Assembly (NCBI GenBank): GCA_947311845.1
Contig: CAMZMU010000069.1
Coordinates: 8,177,875 to 8,241,874, forward strand
DNA: 64,000 nt
Direction of reading: 5' to 3'
Origin: Poa pratensis
Taxonomy: Eukaryota; Streptophyta; Magnoliopsida; Poales; Poaceae
Every line of letters begins with the position of its first letter. The first letter of the stretch is position 1. This document shows, in pieces, positions 1-10,700 of this stretch. The notes under the pieces are model-generated. The model had not been told where the DNA came from and made no database searches. It was given only the letters and a program-made list of their open reading frames with translations. The position numbers and the translations under genes were made by a program.

Positions 1-19
1 CACATAAGAATGAACTCAC

Positions 20-1057
20 CTTTAGAAAGACAAGTATGACTTTTAGATACTGGATGTGGCGCCAGCGTCGTAAAATCTCCGTACAATGGCTATTGTGTAA
101 TTTTTCGTTAGACCCAACTCTCCCATACACAATAAAACCGTTTGTGGCCAACAACGTGAGATTTTCCATCTTGCCAAACTGCATGAATCTTGGATCATAA
201 GCATCCCTCCAAAAGAGCGACACCAGCTGAGGGGCACAAATATTTGCAACCAGTTGATTATTACTGGAAGGTTTAGCAAAGCATGAGGTCACATCTAAAA
301 GTTTGAGTGCCGGCGCCATGACAGTGAGCTGCTGCACGTCATGCACATCCTTTAGCTTGATTTCTATGAGAGAATCCGAATGGATTGCAAGGTTTTCCAG
401 ACCCTAGGCATCATGGACGGTGAGAGTCCGTAAGGCCGGGCAGCGTGGCGAGGAGACAACATCGCCGAACATGCACGGACCATGTAGCTCGATGCAAGAA
501 AGGAAGATGTTAGTGAGCCGGGCGAATACGCCGGATGGGGGCAGAGTGAGGATAAACCCTAGTTCAAGGCGGATCGAAGTGGCCTTCTCGAAGCAGGGCA
601 GCTCAAGAGCGCCTGCTTCCGCGGCCTCGTCCTCCGTCTCGTCCTGCTGCACCGTGTTGATGAGGACAAGATTGCCGGAGAGACGGCGTGCGGCGATTGG
701 AAGCCAGACCGCCACGGACTCGGGATAGGCATCCTGCAAAGCGACGGTGAGGTGGTGGAGGGACGGCGCTTCATGGGATTCGAGGGCGACGCGGATGCCG
801 TGGGGATCAGTGGAGGAGCGAAACCAGAGCTGTGGGAGCAGCGTCCAGAGGCTGCGCCAGCGGCTGGAGAGCACGCTGGTCCGCGCGGCGACGGCGGCGT
901 CGAGGATCCTCATAAGGATCTTGATGAGAAGGTCGTCGGGAAGCGCGCTGATGCGATCCTCGCTGCCGCCGCCATCGGGGAGCTTGGGTCGCTTGGCGGC
1001 GTCGCAGTGCTCCATGGAGGAAGAGGGAGTTGGCGCGTGCGTGCAGATGGACCTCAC
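20..1057 (-). pseudogene. F-box/LRR-type protein gene with a premature stop
   Basis: F-box proteins are substrate receptors of SCF ubiquitin ligases. The first exon reads from an ATG at 1057 (or 1015, which gives the more family-like start [12 protein letters not shown]). An F-box core follows ([14 protein letters not shown], then [16 protein letters not shown]), and after it a leucine-rich region typical of the grass F-box/LRR/FBD family. The frame meets TAG at 404-406, but the same frame stays open with family-like sequence (LKLLDVTSC, APQLVSLFWRDAYDP) down to a donor-like AAAG|GTGAGT at 20/19. One C-to-T change in a glutamine codon would explain the stop. Compared with relatives, the F-box also seems to hold one extra residue in the ILMRILDAA stretch. 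Later exons lie off the left edge. The domain call is firm; whether the gene is dead or makes a short protein is inference. Confidence 0.8.
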
Positions 1058-1229
1058 ACTCGCTCGCTAGCTGGAGATCGAGGAGGGGCGTGGCATTGCT
1101 GCGGATGGGGAATGGTTCGAGCCGCCGCCGGGGAGTCACTGTGAACGGGAACGGGGAATGGTGGCGTGGCGTTGTTCGGCTAGTATACCACTCTGCCCCT
1201 GCGTTCGCTAGTTTATTACTGTACAAGGT

Positions 1230-1690
1230 GATGCCACTCCACCGAAATCCTGGTCAGCAGCTGGTCTACAACGCCACGGGCATCCACCGCTCACCATCCG
1301 CCACGTGACACACCATTGTTGACCAGCTCTTGAGCATGTACTCCGTACGTGATGGATTTGTGCAGCCTGGCTACAGCTGAAACGATCGATCGATTGGAGC
1401 TGGGTGCGTGCTTGCTTGCCTCCCAGCTCATGTACGTGTACGTGTACGTGTATGTGTGACGTCGATCCATCCCATGTTTTTTTCATTTTCATATTAGTTT
1501 GTACACATATCACTTTTATTGTACACATATCAAATTCAGGGGCAATTTAGACATCTTACAACTCAACCAAGCAAATAAGCTAAATTTTCAGAAGCTCAAA
1601 AGAAGACTTCAGACAGTTTCTAATAACTTCTACCCATCACAGTTTATTCCCACCAAAATCTATAACCAAGCTTATGCATAAGCAGAAGGC
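1230..1690. other. No gene recognised; short TACGTG-type repeat
   Basis: Upstream of the F-box gene I see only short fragments. A simple repeat of GTACGT/ACGTGT units lies at about 1430-1458. Nothing else is identifiable. Confidence 0.5.
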
Positions 1691-2639
1691 TAAGGGTCTG
1701 TTTGTTTGGGCTGCAGCTGTTAAGAAGCAGTTGTAGCTGTTGGGTTGTGAAAAACCAGCTGCTGAAATCAGAGATTTGATGTTTGGCAAGAGTGCTGTTG
1801 GCAGCAGTTGTTGTTGGTTTTCTGAGTGAAATGTCTAGAATGCCTCTGAGTGCTGAAGAAGCTGTATAAATGTTGATTCAAAGCCAAGTAACTAATTCTG
1901 AGTTTTAGTGTTTGACAATTAGCTGGCTGACTGAATATAATTCGTGAAATTTTTGAAGCTGCGCTAATGCCGGAAATTTTGGAGCGGCAACAAATATGAT
2001 CACACCACGAAGTGGTTTAACGAGGAGAAATAAACGCGTACATCTAGTACATGTATGTCCGTCGAAACGTGAAAGTTACAACGCAAAGTTGTGTAAAACA
2101 GCGTAATCGGTCTACTCGTGAAAAGAAATTTTAAAAGGTCTACCGACTGCGGTGAATTCGACAAAATTTGTCTAAAAATGGTGCAAAGTTCGGTAAAAAA
2201 ATTAAAAAGTCACAGTCCACAAAACTTAAAACCAATCACGGGAATTAAATCTACTTGTCGATGCATACATATTTCATAGAAAAAATATTTCGAATCAACA
2301 TATATTTATGTGAGATGGAGTGTTTCTTATCCGTACAGTACAAGCGCATGCACGTACAAAGCGACCGAAAGCGTAAGAAACCAAGATACCCAGCTCACGG
2401 TGGCAGTGACTTGTAATTTCCATCAACGTAGAGGGTAGTAAGAAAAAACGATTCGGTAGTTAAGTAGGAAGCTGCGGGAAGCGGGCGGGAAGCACCTCCC
2501 GCCCTGCTTTCGCTCGTTCGCTCGCCTGCAGTGTATTTTCGGGAGCTACTGTAGCTTCGCTCAAAAATAAAAACTCGCTGTAGCCTGTAGGTACGACGTA
2601 TGGGAAATAATGGTCGGTGCAAAAAATGGCTAGTACAGT

Positions 2640-3690
2640 GCTAACAAAATTGAAAAAAAAAATTAGAATATTTTTAGAAAATCTTAAAGTTTTCAAAGTC
2701 GAACATTTTTTAGGTTTAAACAATTTTCAATTCTGACGTTTTAAATTTTTACTTTTTATGATCTGAACAATTTTAAATTTTGGATAAAAAATTTCAAATC
2801 TGAACAATTTTAAAATTGAAACCATTTTTAAATTTTGAACCATTTTCAAATATGGAAACATTTTTTAATTCGGAACCATTTTAAATTTTGAACTATTTTA
2901 AAAAACAAACAAATTTTAAATTTGTAACCATTTAAAAATGAGTAATTTTCAAATTTGGAACCATTTCAAAAATGAACAATTTTTAGTTTGGAACCATTTT
3001 AAAATTTGGAACCATTTTAAAAAATGAACAATGTTCAAATTTGGAACCATTTTTAAATTTGGATCCATTTTCAAAATCAAACCATTTTTAAATTTGGAAC
3101 CATTTTCAAAAATGAACAATTTTCAAATTTGGAACCATTTTTAATTTGGAACCATTTTTAAATTTGTAACCATTTTCTAAACGGAACCATTTTAAAAAAT
3201 GAACAATTTTCAAATTTGGAACCATTTCAAATTTGGAACCATTTTAAAATTTAGAACAATTTTCAAAATAGAACCATTATAAATGAATATTTTCAAATTT
3301 GGAACCATTTTAAAAAATTAAACAATTTTCAAAAGATAATTTAAAAAATAACAAAAACCAATAAGAAAAGAAAAAAGAAAACAAAAACAAAAACAAAAAA
3401 GAAACGAAAAAGAAAAAGAAAAGCGGAAACAGAAAAGAAACGAAAAAGAAAAAACCAAAGAACAAAAAATAATAGAAAAATAAAAAACAAATCAAAAGAG
3501 AAAAGAAAAAGAAAAAGAAACCAAAAAAACGAAAACGAAAAAAGAAACAGAAAAAAACGAAGGAAACGTTAAGCGGGCCGGCCCAGTAACGCGTCGCGAA
3601 GGGCGTCCTTCGGGCGGCGCTCGCGTGACACTTAGCGGCATATAGGGATTGCGTGTATTTTCCCAGAGCGCTTCTCCACAACGCTTCTCT
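2640..3690 (-). repeat. AT-rich degenerate array with purine tract and GC-rich head (copy 1)
   Basis: From 2640 to 3330 short units related to AAATTTGGAACCATTTT and AAATGAACAATTTTC recur with variation. They are followed by an A/G-only tract (3330-3560) and a GC-rich block containing GGGCCGGCCCAGTAACGCG (about 3575-3600). The same architecture occurs inverted at 50765-52330 and, more diverged, at 4900-6440. The reading frames inside are low-complexity and not credible genes. The parent transposon type is not established. Confidence 0.7.
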
Positions 3691-3699
3691 ATTTGATGC

Positions 3700-3758
3700 T
3701 GTTTGTTTGGGCTTCTGTTTTTGGACCCAAAAAGCAGAAGCAGAAATCCAAACAAACA
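3700..3758. repeat. Small foldback (MITE-like hairpin)
   Basis: TGTTTGTTTGG at 3700-3710 pairs with CCAAACAAACA at 3748-3758, and GCTTCTG/CAGAAGC pair inside it. It looks like a minimal hAT-type MITE. Confidence 0.5.
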
Positions 3759-4087
3759 GAGCCTAAAAGAAGTGTACCTAACCCGTGGGCCAGCTGGGAA
3801 AAATAGATGGGCCACAAATTATGGGCTCTAGGCTTGAGTGCAGCCCGTGCGCCCCAAATCGGCCACAAGGTTCAGCAATGGCTACTTCTATGTTTCGCCG
3901 CATTTGTTTTCTACCGAAGCTTTACGCCCAGAAACACGTAACAGCTTCGTCTACTACGAGCATCTCCATCTATAATTGCCCCCGCGCGCTAAAAACCATC
4001 GTTTTGGGGCCCCGGAGGCAAACAAATTCGCTCTAGCAGACGCTGTAAAATAAGACGCACGGTAAAAACTTTTCTGCGATATGCAAA

Positions 4088-4778
4088 TTGCGGCATCGCG
4101 CGAGGCATATTTGGTGCACCGGCGTGCAGCGCGCTGGAAAACTCGAGGACGCGCACGAGACGACAACTGCCGTTCTGAAAACTCCGCCCGCGCATGCCTG
4201 TCACCCGCCTCGCGACGCCGCCGGTAAAATTCCTGTGAGGGACGGCTACTTCAGCACTCCCCAACCCCTCCCTACTCCCGCGACCCCACCACCGCAGCAA
4301 ACCATAGCGCGAGGGTCGCAACCGCTCCCGCCAGCGCCCGCACCAAACCTTAGCGCCGGGCTCGCCTACGGCCTCTTCGTGGCGCCACGGCCGAATTCGC
4401 AGGGCGGCGTCGCACCGCCGCCGCCGGCCGCGAAGGAACGGATTGGCGTTCCCAAGCGCCCGACGGCTGCAGCGGCGGCAGCTGGTCAAAAGAAGAGCAA
4501 GACGGATAAGGCCGACGCTACTTGGCATGTCAAACCTCCGGCTGCTGAATTCCAGCCTTTGCCGCCTCCACCACCGCCCGCCCGAGGCACCGGCGACCGC
4601 GGAATTTGGTGCGTCGGTTGACGCGGCCAACGTGTTCGAGCAAATGCCTCTTGATGATGGAGAGCTGAACAACAACCTACCAAGACCCAACTGCCAGAGT
4701 GCAAGGAGCCACACGTACGCATACCCTACACCACTCTCCATCTTGAAACCAACAAACCAACTTGGCGTACGTTTATAA
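4088..4778 (+). pseudogene. Proline/alanine-rich protein fragment, frameshifted
   Basis: An open frame from 4088 to 4621 encodes a basic, proline- and alanine-rich protein (PLPPAPAPN, AAAAAAGQKKSKTDKADAT, PLPPPPPPARGTG). It stops at 4621. A second frame (4443-4778) continues with more protein-like sequence (SVDAANVFEQMPLDDGELN), which suggests a one-base shift around 4590-4620. The composition resembles the low-complexity leader of transposon-associated or nuclear proteins in grasses, but I do not recognise a domain. The GC content contrasts with the AT-rich arrays on both sides. Function unknown. Confidence 0.3.
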
Positions 4779-4877
4779 AAGAGAACACAAATGTAGACGC
4801 GAAGTTCAACTCACCGTATTCAACTGTATGATTTTCTTCCCGCTGACCGGGAGCGGTTGCGACCCTCGCGCTATGGT
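4301..4877. repeat. Perfect 30-bp inverted repeat
   Basis: ACCATAGCGCGAGGG... at 4301-4330 is the exact reverse complement of 4848-4877, with 517 bp between. It brackets much of the proline-rich fragment and points to a small foldback or a duplicated piece. Confidence 0.8.
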
Positions 4878-4899
4878 GAAGCAGTCTTTCGCGGGGGGA

Positions 4900-6440
4900 A
4901 AATGGGCCGGCCCAATTAGTCCCCGTAGCAAGCGACGTGACCGCGGACGGTCGCCGGGAAAACCTATATATCGCTCATTAGCGACGCTGTAGGCTCGCGT
5001 CGCGTGAAGAAACATTTTTCTGGGCCAGGCCTATTCAGAACGCGACACGTTCCTCTACTATTTCGACTGTCGTGACGTGAGGACGAGGACACTGCTGCTT
5101 TATTTTCCCGTGTCCCTCCACTATTCTCTCATCTCGTTTCTAAGATCTTCAGTTTTCTGAGATCTACTTCTTTTCCTGTTTTGTCCTGGACGATCTAGGC
5201 GTGTCAATGTCCATGTCTCCTGATTAATACCTATTCTAATTAGAATAAGACCAAAATTTTGTTCCTGTTTTAAAATCGTTCAAATTTTAGTTTATGTTCT
5301 TCCTACCCCTACTTTTTTTAAAGCATTCAAATTTATTTTCTGTTTTCATACGTTGTATTATTTTTCATTTTGGAATTCGTTCAAACATAGTTTCTGTTTA
5401 AAAAATATGTTCCCATTTTAAAATCATTCAAATTTAGTTTATTTTCTTGTCTACCCCTACCTTTTTTTAAAAGCGTTCAAATATATTTCCGTTTTCACAC
5501 ATTCCTATTTTTGTTCATTTTTGGAATTCGTTCAAACATAGTTTCCGTTCAAAAGTATTTATTTTCTCGTTTTAAAAATCGTTCAATTTTTAGTTTCTGT
5601 TTTGCCTTACCTTTTTTTTAAACCCTTCAAATCTATTTCCGTTTCTCACTTTCTATTTTCGTTCATTTCGGCATTCGTTAAAAAATTGTTTCATTTCAGA
5701 AATAATTCCTTTCTCTTTTAAAAATCGTTCAACTTTTTTAAAAAAGCGTTCAAATCTATTTATGTTTTCACACATCTCTATTTTTGTTCATTTTCGAATT
5801 CGTCCAAACATAGTTTCCGTTCAAAAGTATTTTTGTTCTCTTTTCTAAAATCGTTCAATTTTTAGTTTCTGTTCTGCCTTACCTTTTTTTAAAACCATTC
5901 AAATATATTTCCGTTTCTCATTTTCTATTTTTCGTTCATTTTAGAATTCGTTCAAACATTGTTTTCCGTTTAGAAATAATTTCATTCTCTTTTTTAAATA
6001 GTTCAACTTTTAGTTTCTGTTCTGCCTACCCCTACCTCTTTTTAAAAAGCGCTCAAATCTATTTCCGTTTTCACACATTTATATTTTTGTTCATTTTGGA
6101 ATTCGTTCAAACATAGTTTCCATTCAAAAGTATTTTTCTTCTCTTTTTAAAAATCGTTCAATTTTTAGTTTCTGTTTTTTCCTACTCGTACCTTTTTTTA
6201 AACCGTTCAAATCTATTTCCGTTTCTCACTTTCTATTTTCGTTCATTTCAGAATTCGCTCAAACATTGTTTCCGTTCATAAAAAATTTCGTTCTCTTAAA
6301 ATCGTTCAAGTTTTAGTTTCTGTTCTGCCTAGCTACCCCTACATTTTTTCAAAAAAAAGTTCAAATCTATTTCCGTTTTCACACATTTCTATTTTCGTTC
6401 ATTTTGGAATACGTTCAAACATAGTTTCCGTTCACCTTGA
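4900..6440 (+). repeat. GC-rich head plus AT-rich degenerate array (copy 2)
   Basis: A GC-rich block (ATGGGCCGGCCCAATTAG at about 4903-4920, CTGGGCCAGGCCTATTC at about 5020) leads into a pyrimidine-rich stretch. About 1.2 kb of imperfect units follows, of the type CGTTCAAACATAGTTTCCGTTC, spaced roughly 100-230 bp in higher-order blocks. The orientation is opposite to the copy at 2640-3690. There is no gene in the array. Confidence 0.7.
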
Positions 6441-7747
6441 ATTATATATTTAGAGTATGATAAAATCAGCGAACTTGTTGAAATAGTTAGTCAAATACCT
6501 AAAAACATTTTAGATAGAAGATTCATATCTAACACACTTTTACAAGTTTTTCTATGTGAAAATCATGTACACACTTAGATAGTTCAAACAACCAGAAAAA
6601 ATTATTTAGGAAAAGGCGCTCTAGTAATCCTGCCAGGAAAAAGTCTTCCCCATGAAAATTTTCATGTGTGAAATTTTAATATTTTTTATCTGTAAAATCT
6701 ATGTAATTTAGCTTTTCGTTTACCCCTAGCGATGTGAAAGTACGAAATAATTTCACGCCACAAACTGGCTTTTCACATGAAAAAGCCAATCAAAAGTCGA
6801 GCCACGTGCTTACAAGAAAACGAGGCAGAAACAGTCACCGGAAAAAGTCAACCAAAATTCGAGCCACACGCATACTAGAAAACGAGAAAGAAACAGTCGC
6901 AGGAAAGAAACAGTCGCGCTAGAAACAGTCGAACACCATATGGGCCAGCCACACACAGCTCCTTCAGGCGACGCTGCTACGGCGACGTAAAGCACCTCCC
7001 CAATTTATCCATAAACTTTTCTTAAGAATTAATTGTGGGCATCCAATTTATTTATATATTTGGGGAAGAATACTTTTTGCATTTCTCGTTTCACTTGAAT
7101 CTGATTTCTAAGAGTTATTTTTTTAATAGTTTTTCTCTTAGCAGAACTTTATTACTACTTGGAATGGCTGTGTATGAAATTCTGGATTTCTCCGTCTTTA
7201 TATTGCACTGATGTTCCATGGTTGAATTTCTTAGTAGGAGTATATATTTAAATTCATATGATTTAAGGCAACAAACGTAACATCATAATATGAATAATAG
7301 TGTTTGATCGTTAGACTGCGGGATATGGCCGTCGGGTGCCAGGTAGCCCTTCTTTTGAAATATTCAAAAACAATATTTAAAATCTTAAAAAAAATCTAAA
7401 AAAATATGTGAATACATATATGTGTACTTCACATATCTATAAAGCTTTGGTGAAGAATAACGGTTTGGTCTACGCAAAAAAAGAAGAGAAAATCACAACT
7501 ATAAAAAGGAATAAAAAATCATTGATGCTCCTCACATTTGGCTATTTTTCCAGATCACATCTAAAAAGATATGCGACAAGACTTAGTGCAAACATACCTC
7601 GAGCCAACTGTGTTACTCATCTAAAAAGATATGCGACAAGACTTGGTATAAGTCGCGACACTTTTTCCGAACCGGAGGGAGTAGCAAAGTTTCAGTATGT
7701 ACAGCCAGGCATTCTGCCGGCAAGGCGGATCCCGGGAAAGGAAAAAA
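6441..7747. other. Intergenic DNA with two short duplications
   Basis: No gene is supported. Two adjacent copies of a roughly 61-bp unit (ATTCGAGCCACACGC/AGTCGAGCCACGTGC type) occupy 6779-6902. ATCTAAAAAGATATGCGACA at 7559 recurs 60 bp later at 7619. The second copy runs into ACCGGAGGGAGTA at about 7670-7682, the usual end of a Stowaway MITE, so this is probably a truncated or duplicated Stowaway. Confidence 0.5.
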
Positions 7748-10700
7748 TCAACCACCATCATAATTTACCACTCTAGCAAAAGCTAGCTTCCTAGCACTAA
7801 CAGCATCCCAGATGATAAAAGAAGTCGCCTTCACATCCCTGTAAAATGTTGTTGAAGCGTTTCGGTCACCCCAGATATGCCAGGCAGTGCGCGCGACGAG
7901 GCCGTTGGACACTTGGACTCCCGGCAATTTTCTTTGGTCACCTTGCTTTTTATCACGCACAAAATCTTCGTCTCTGCATAACAAATTTATGACGCAGTCA
8001 AATGATGTTACCGGCAATGCAGTTTTAAGCCAATCCAAGTAAAAGGAAACACAATCATCTGATCTTACGTGCAGCTTTGATAAGATAACTTCGTCTATTG
8101 ACTCTGTAATCTCAAGTTGCTTCATCACGGTAGCCTGCAACACCTGATCAATTGAAAGAGGAAAATAATTCATATTTCACTTGACATTGGCTAAAGGATT
8201 TTGTTTGACGATTAACTACATGGAAATATACACAATTTCACAAGGATCTTGATGATTGTCCCATTCATTGGTACTAAGGTCTCCACTGATTCGCAGGATT
8301 ACAAAATCATAGGAATTGGAAAAACGCTGGATTGGGATGTCATGCCCACTAGAAGGATTTAGTTTGCACCAATTTGTGTCCTCGATTGCACCATAGGAAA
8401 AGCATAGCAATAATTTGAGTGCATGGAATGTTTCTATGGAATATAGTTCAAAGGAGTCCTTTGGATAAATTCCTATAGGATTCAATCCTACAAATCAAAC
8501 AATCCACATAGAAAAAAATCCTAAATATTCAAATCGAAGAGTCCATAAGAAAGAGTGAGCCCTTAGCAAAAAGGCTTTAACAAAGAAGACTATTAACTCT
8601 ACCGTCTTTCGTTAAAAGATGTTCAAGTTGCCTTTCAAATACTTGATTTTACCATTCATTTTATTTGCCTATTTGCAACCTTGAACCCAGTGCATTTTCT
8701 TAACAGCAAATATTTACTGACCATCGAAACAGAGATTTTTATGTAGGTAAAGCTTACCTTCTTTGTCCTTTCGAGATCAGATTCAATACATTTGATCCTA
8801 TCCCATGATTCAAAGAGGGAACGTTGTTTGTCCACGGGGATCTCTGGTGGTTTGCTGCTGAGCTCATCGACCCTGTTCTCTAGCCTTTCAAGGCGCCCAA
8901 TGACAGGACTGATATGGTCCACGCTGATTGCTTCCACTGCTGGATGATCACTGGAGATCGGTTCAAGCACAGCTGGAGGCAGTGGGTTATCGACCATCAT
9001 CATCTCTGGCTGACTACGTACTATGTGAAAGAAGGCAAAAACTCTAACAACCAGAGCCAGCAGTAATCTGAGAAAACGATAGAATTTTCCTTCCTCTGGA
9101 ATCTCTATGGGTACTACGGTACCACGTATGTTTCTTGAAGAACCTAAAAGAGAGCAAAAGAATCTGTGAACATACTACTCAAAGCAAACAAGAGTTCTCC
9201 AAAGGAAAACTCGATTAGTTACTTCCAATGTACTCCTAGTTCATTGCATTATCTCTTCACTTCAAAACTAGGAAACGATAAGTTCTTTAGCACGAATTAA
9301 AAAAGTTAATACCTGTAACATTTTGTGCTGTGCCAGTGCCTAAGGCTTGAACTCTTACTTCTGAGGCACTGGTTTTATCCGGCATTGATCCTCCTCTACC
9401 ATAATCAACAGTTTTGTCCACCACGACAAAGTGATCATCACAACTGTAATAAGCTGCAGACTCTCGCGCTCTCATCTGCATCTGTGTAAAACGTCGGATA
9501 TTCAGTTTACACACATCAAGCATATGCATGAGATAAAAGGCTAAGATTGAGGAATAAAGCTCACTTCTTCACGAACTGGAGCTAATCGACTATGCTCCAA
9601 TGTCCTTCTCATCATAGGAGAACCCAGATCATCAACATCTGATCCTGACTCAGCTGTTGACGTGTCACTGTTTCTACCCTGTTATTCATAAGGGGAGGAA
9701 AAAAAGCAAAATTGTTATTAGTGCTAGTATGAACGCTGATGAAACAATAAAAAAGTGCTGCAAGCCTCCAACCATATGATTCCAAATGTAAATTGAAAAT
9801 AGTGCTTGAAATTGTTGAACTTGCCTTCAAAATATGTAGCCTATCAAATGAACCCCTTCGCTGATCAATCTCAGATAAACGTCTTGTGTGCCTTATAAAT
9901 TTTGCTTCCTTGTTATGTGCTAGCTACAAGCAAACACCAAGTACAGCAGCTGAGAATGCTGTATAATTTACTTAACATGTATGAAATTTTACTAAAGTAT
10001 ACATAGTCTCAAATTTAGTGTTATGCTCAACTAGGCATGATCGACACTGCGAATTGCATACATTAATATCCATTTATACAAGAGAAAAAGTAATTTATAA
10101 GCTTGTCCAGGAGTACATCACCATCTCAATTTGAAGTATGCCAATTGCGAAGATATTTGCGGAATTTCATTTATGTGTAGTAATCTATTTCAGCACGGCG
10201 TTGTAACGTTCTCAATATTTAAAAGCTCAACTGAAAAATCTAAGCTTGTTTTTAGAAAACTATAGAACATCATCCCGAAGAAAGAAGCACATATATCGCT
10301 AGGTAGCAAATCTGCTAAATGTACCTTCATAATGTTAAAATCATTCCATGGACCTTTGTTGGACTTGAGACATCCTCCCTCACTAGCACAAGTACATGTT
10401 CCACCCAAAAATTCAGGAAGTTGGCTGCATAAAGAAAAATGGAGTGTTCAATCAAAGGTATTAGAGAAAATCTTTGTGATCAATAAATTCTACTAAAGAG
10501 TTGTAAATGGTAAAAGTGCACCTTTCATCTATTACTTCAAGAAGCTTGCTTTGGAACTTTGTTCCCAAGACCTACAATTGAGGTTCCATCAAAATATTTA
10601 TTTGAAAAGACAAGGAAAATAATTGCGGATACTCATGCTAACATGTATCTTGGAGGCGGTTTTAGGGTCAAGAAAGCCTTTCACTGAATTCCACAGTAGC

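Larger units (their letters stand above)
1693..3764. mobile_element. Possible hAT-like non-autonomous element or nested pair
   Basis: AGGGTCTGTTTGTTTGG at 1693-1709 is the near-perfect inverse of the sequence at 3748-3764 (16 of 17 bases). Such GGGYCTGTTTG ends are common on grass hAT-type MITEs. No 8-bp target duplication is visible, and the right end also forms a tight 59-bp foldback of its own (3700-3758). The two ends may therefore belong to separate small elements. The space between holds the AT-rich array. Confidence 0.35.

Noticed and set aside
3310..3681. Phenylalanine-rich 123-aa frame
   Set aside because: It is a translation of a polypurine/polypyrimidine tract and low in complexity.
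7408..7776. 122-aa plus-strand frame
   Set aside because: It covers a short tandem duplication and a Stowaway end, with no protein-like features.
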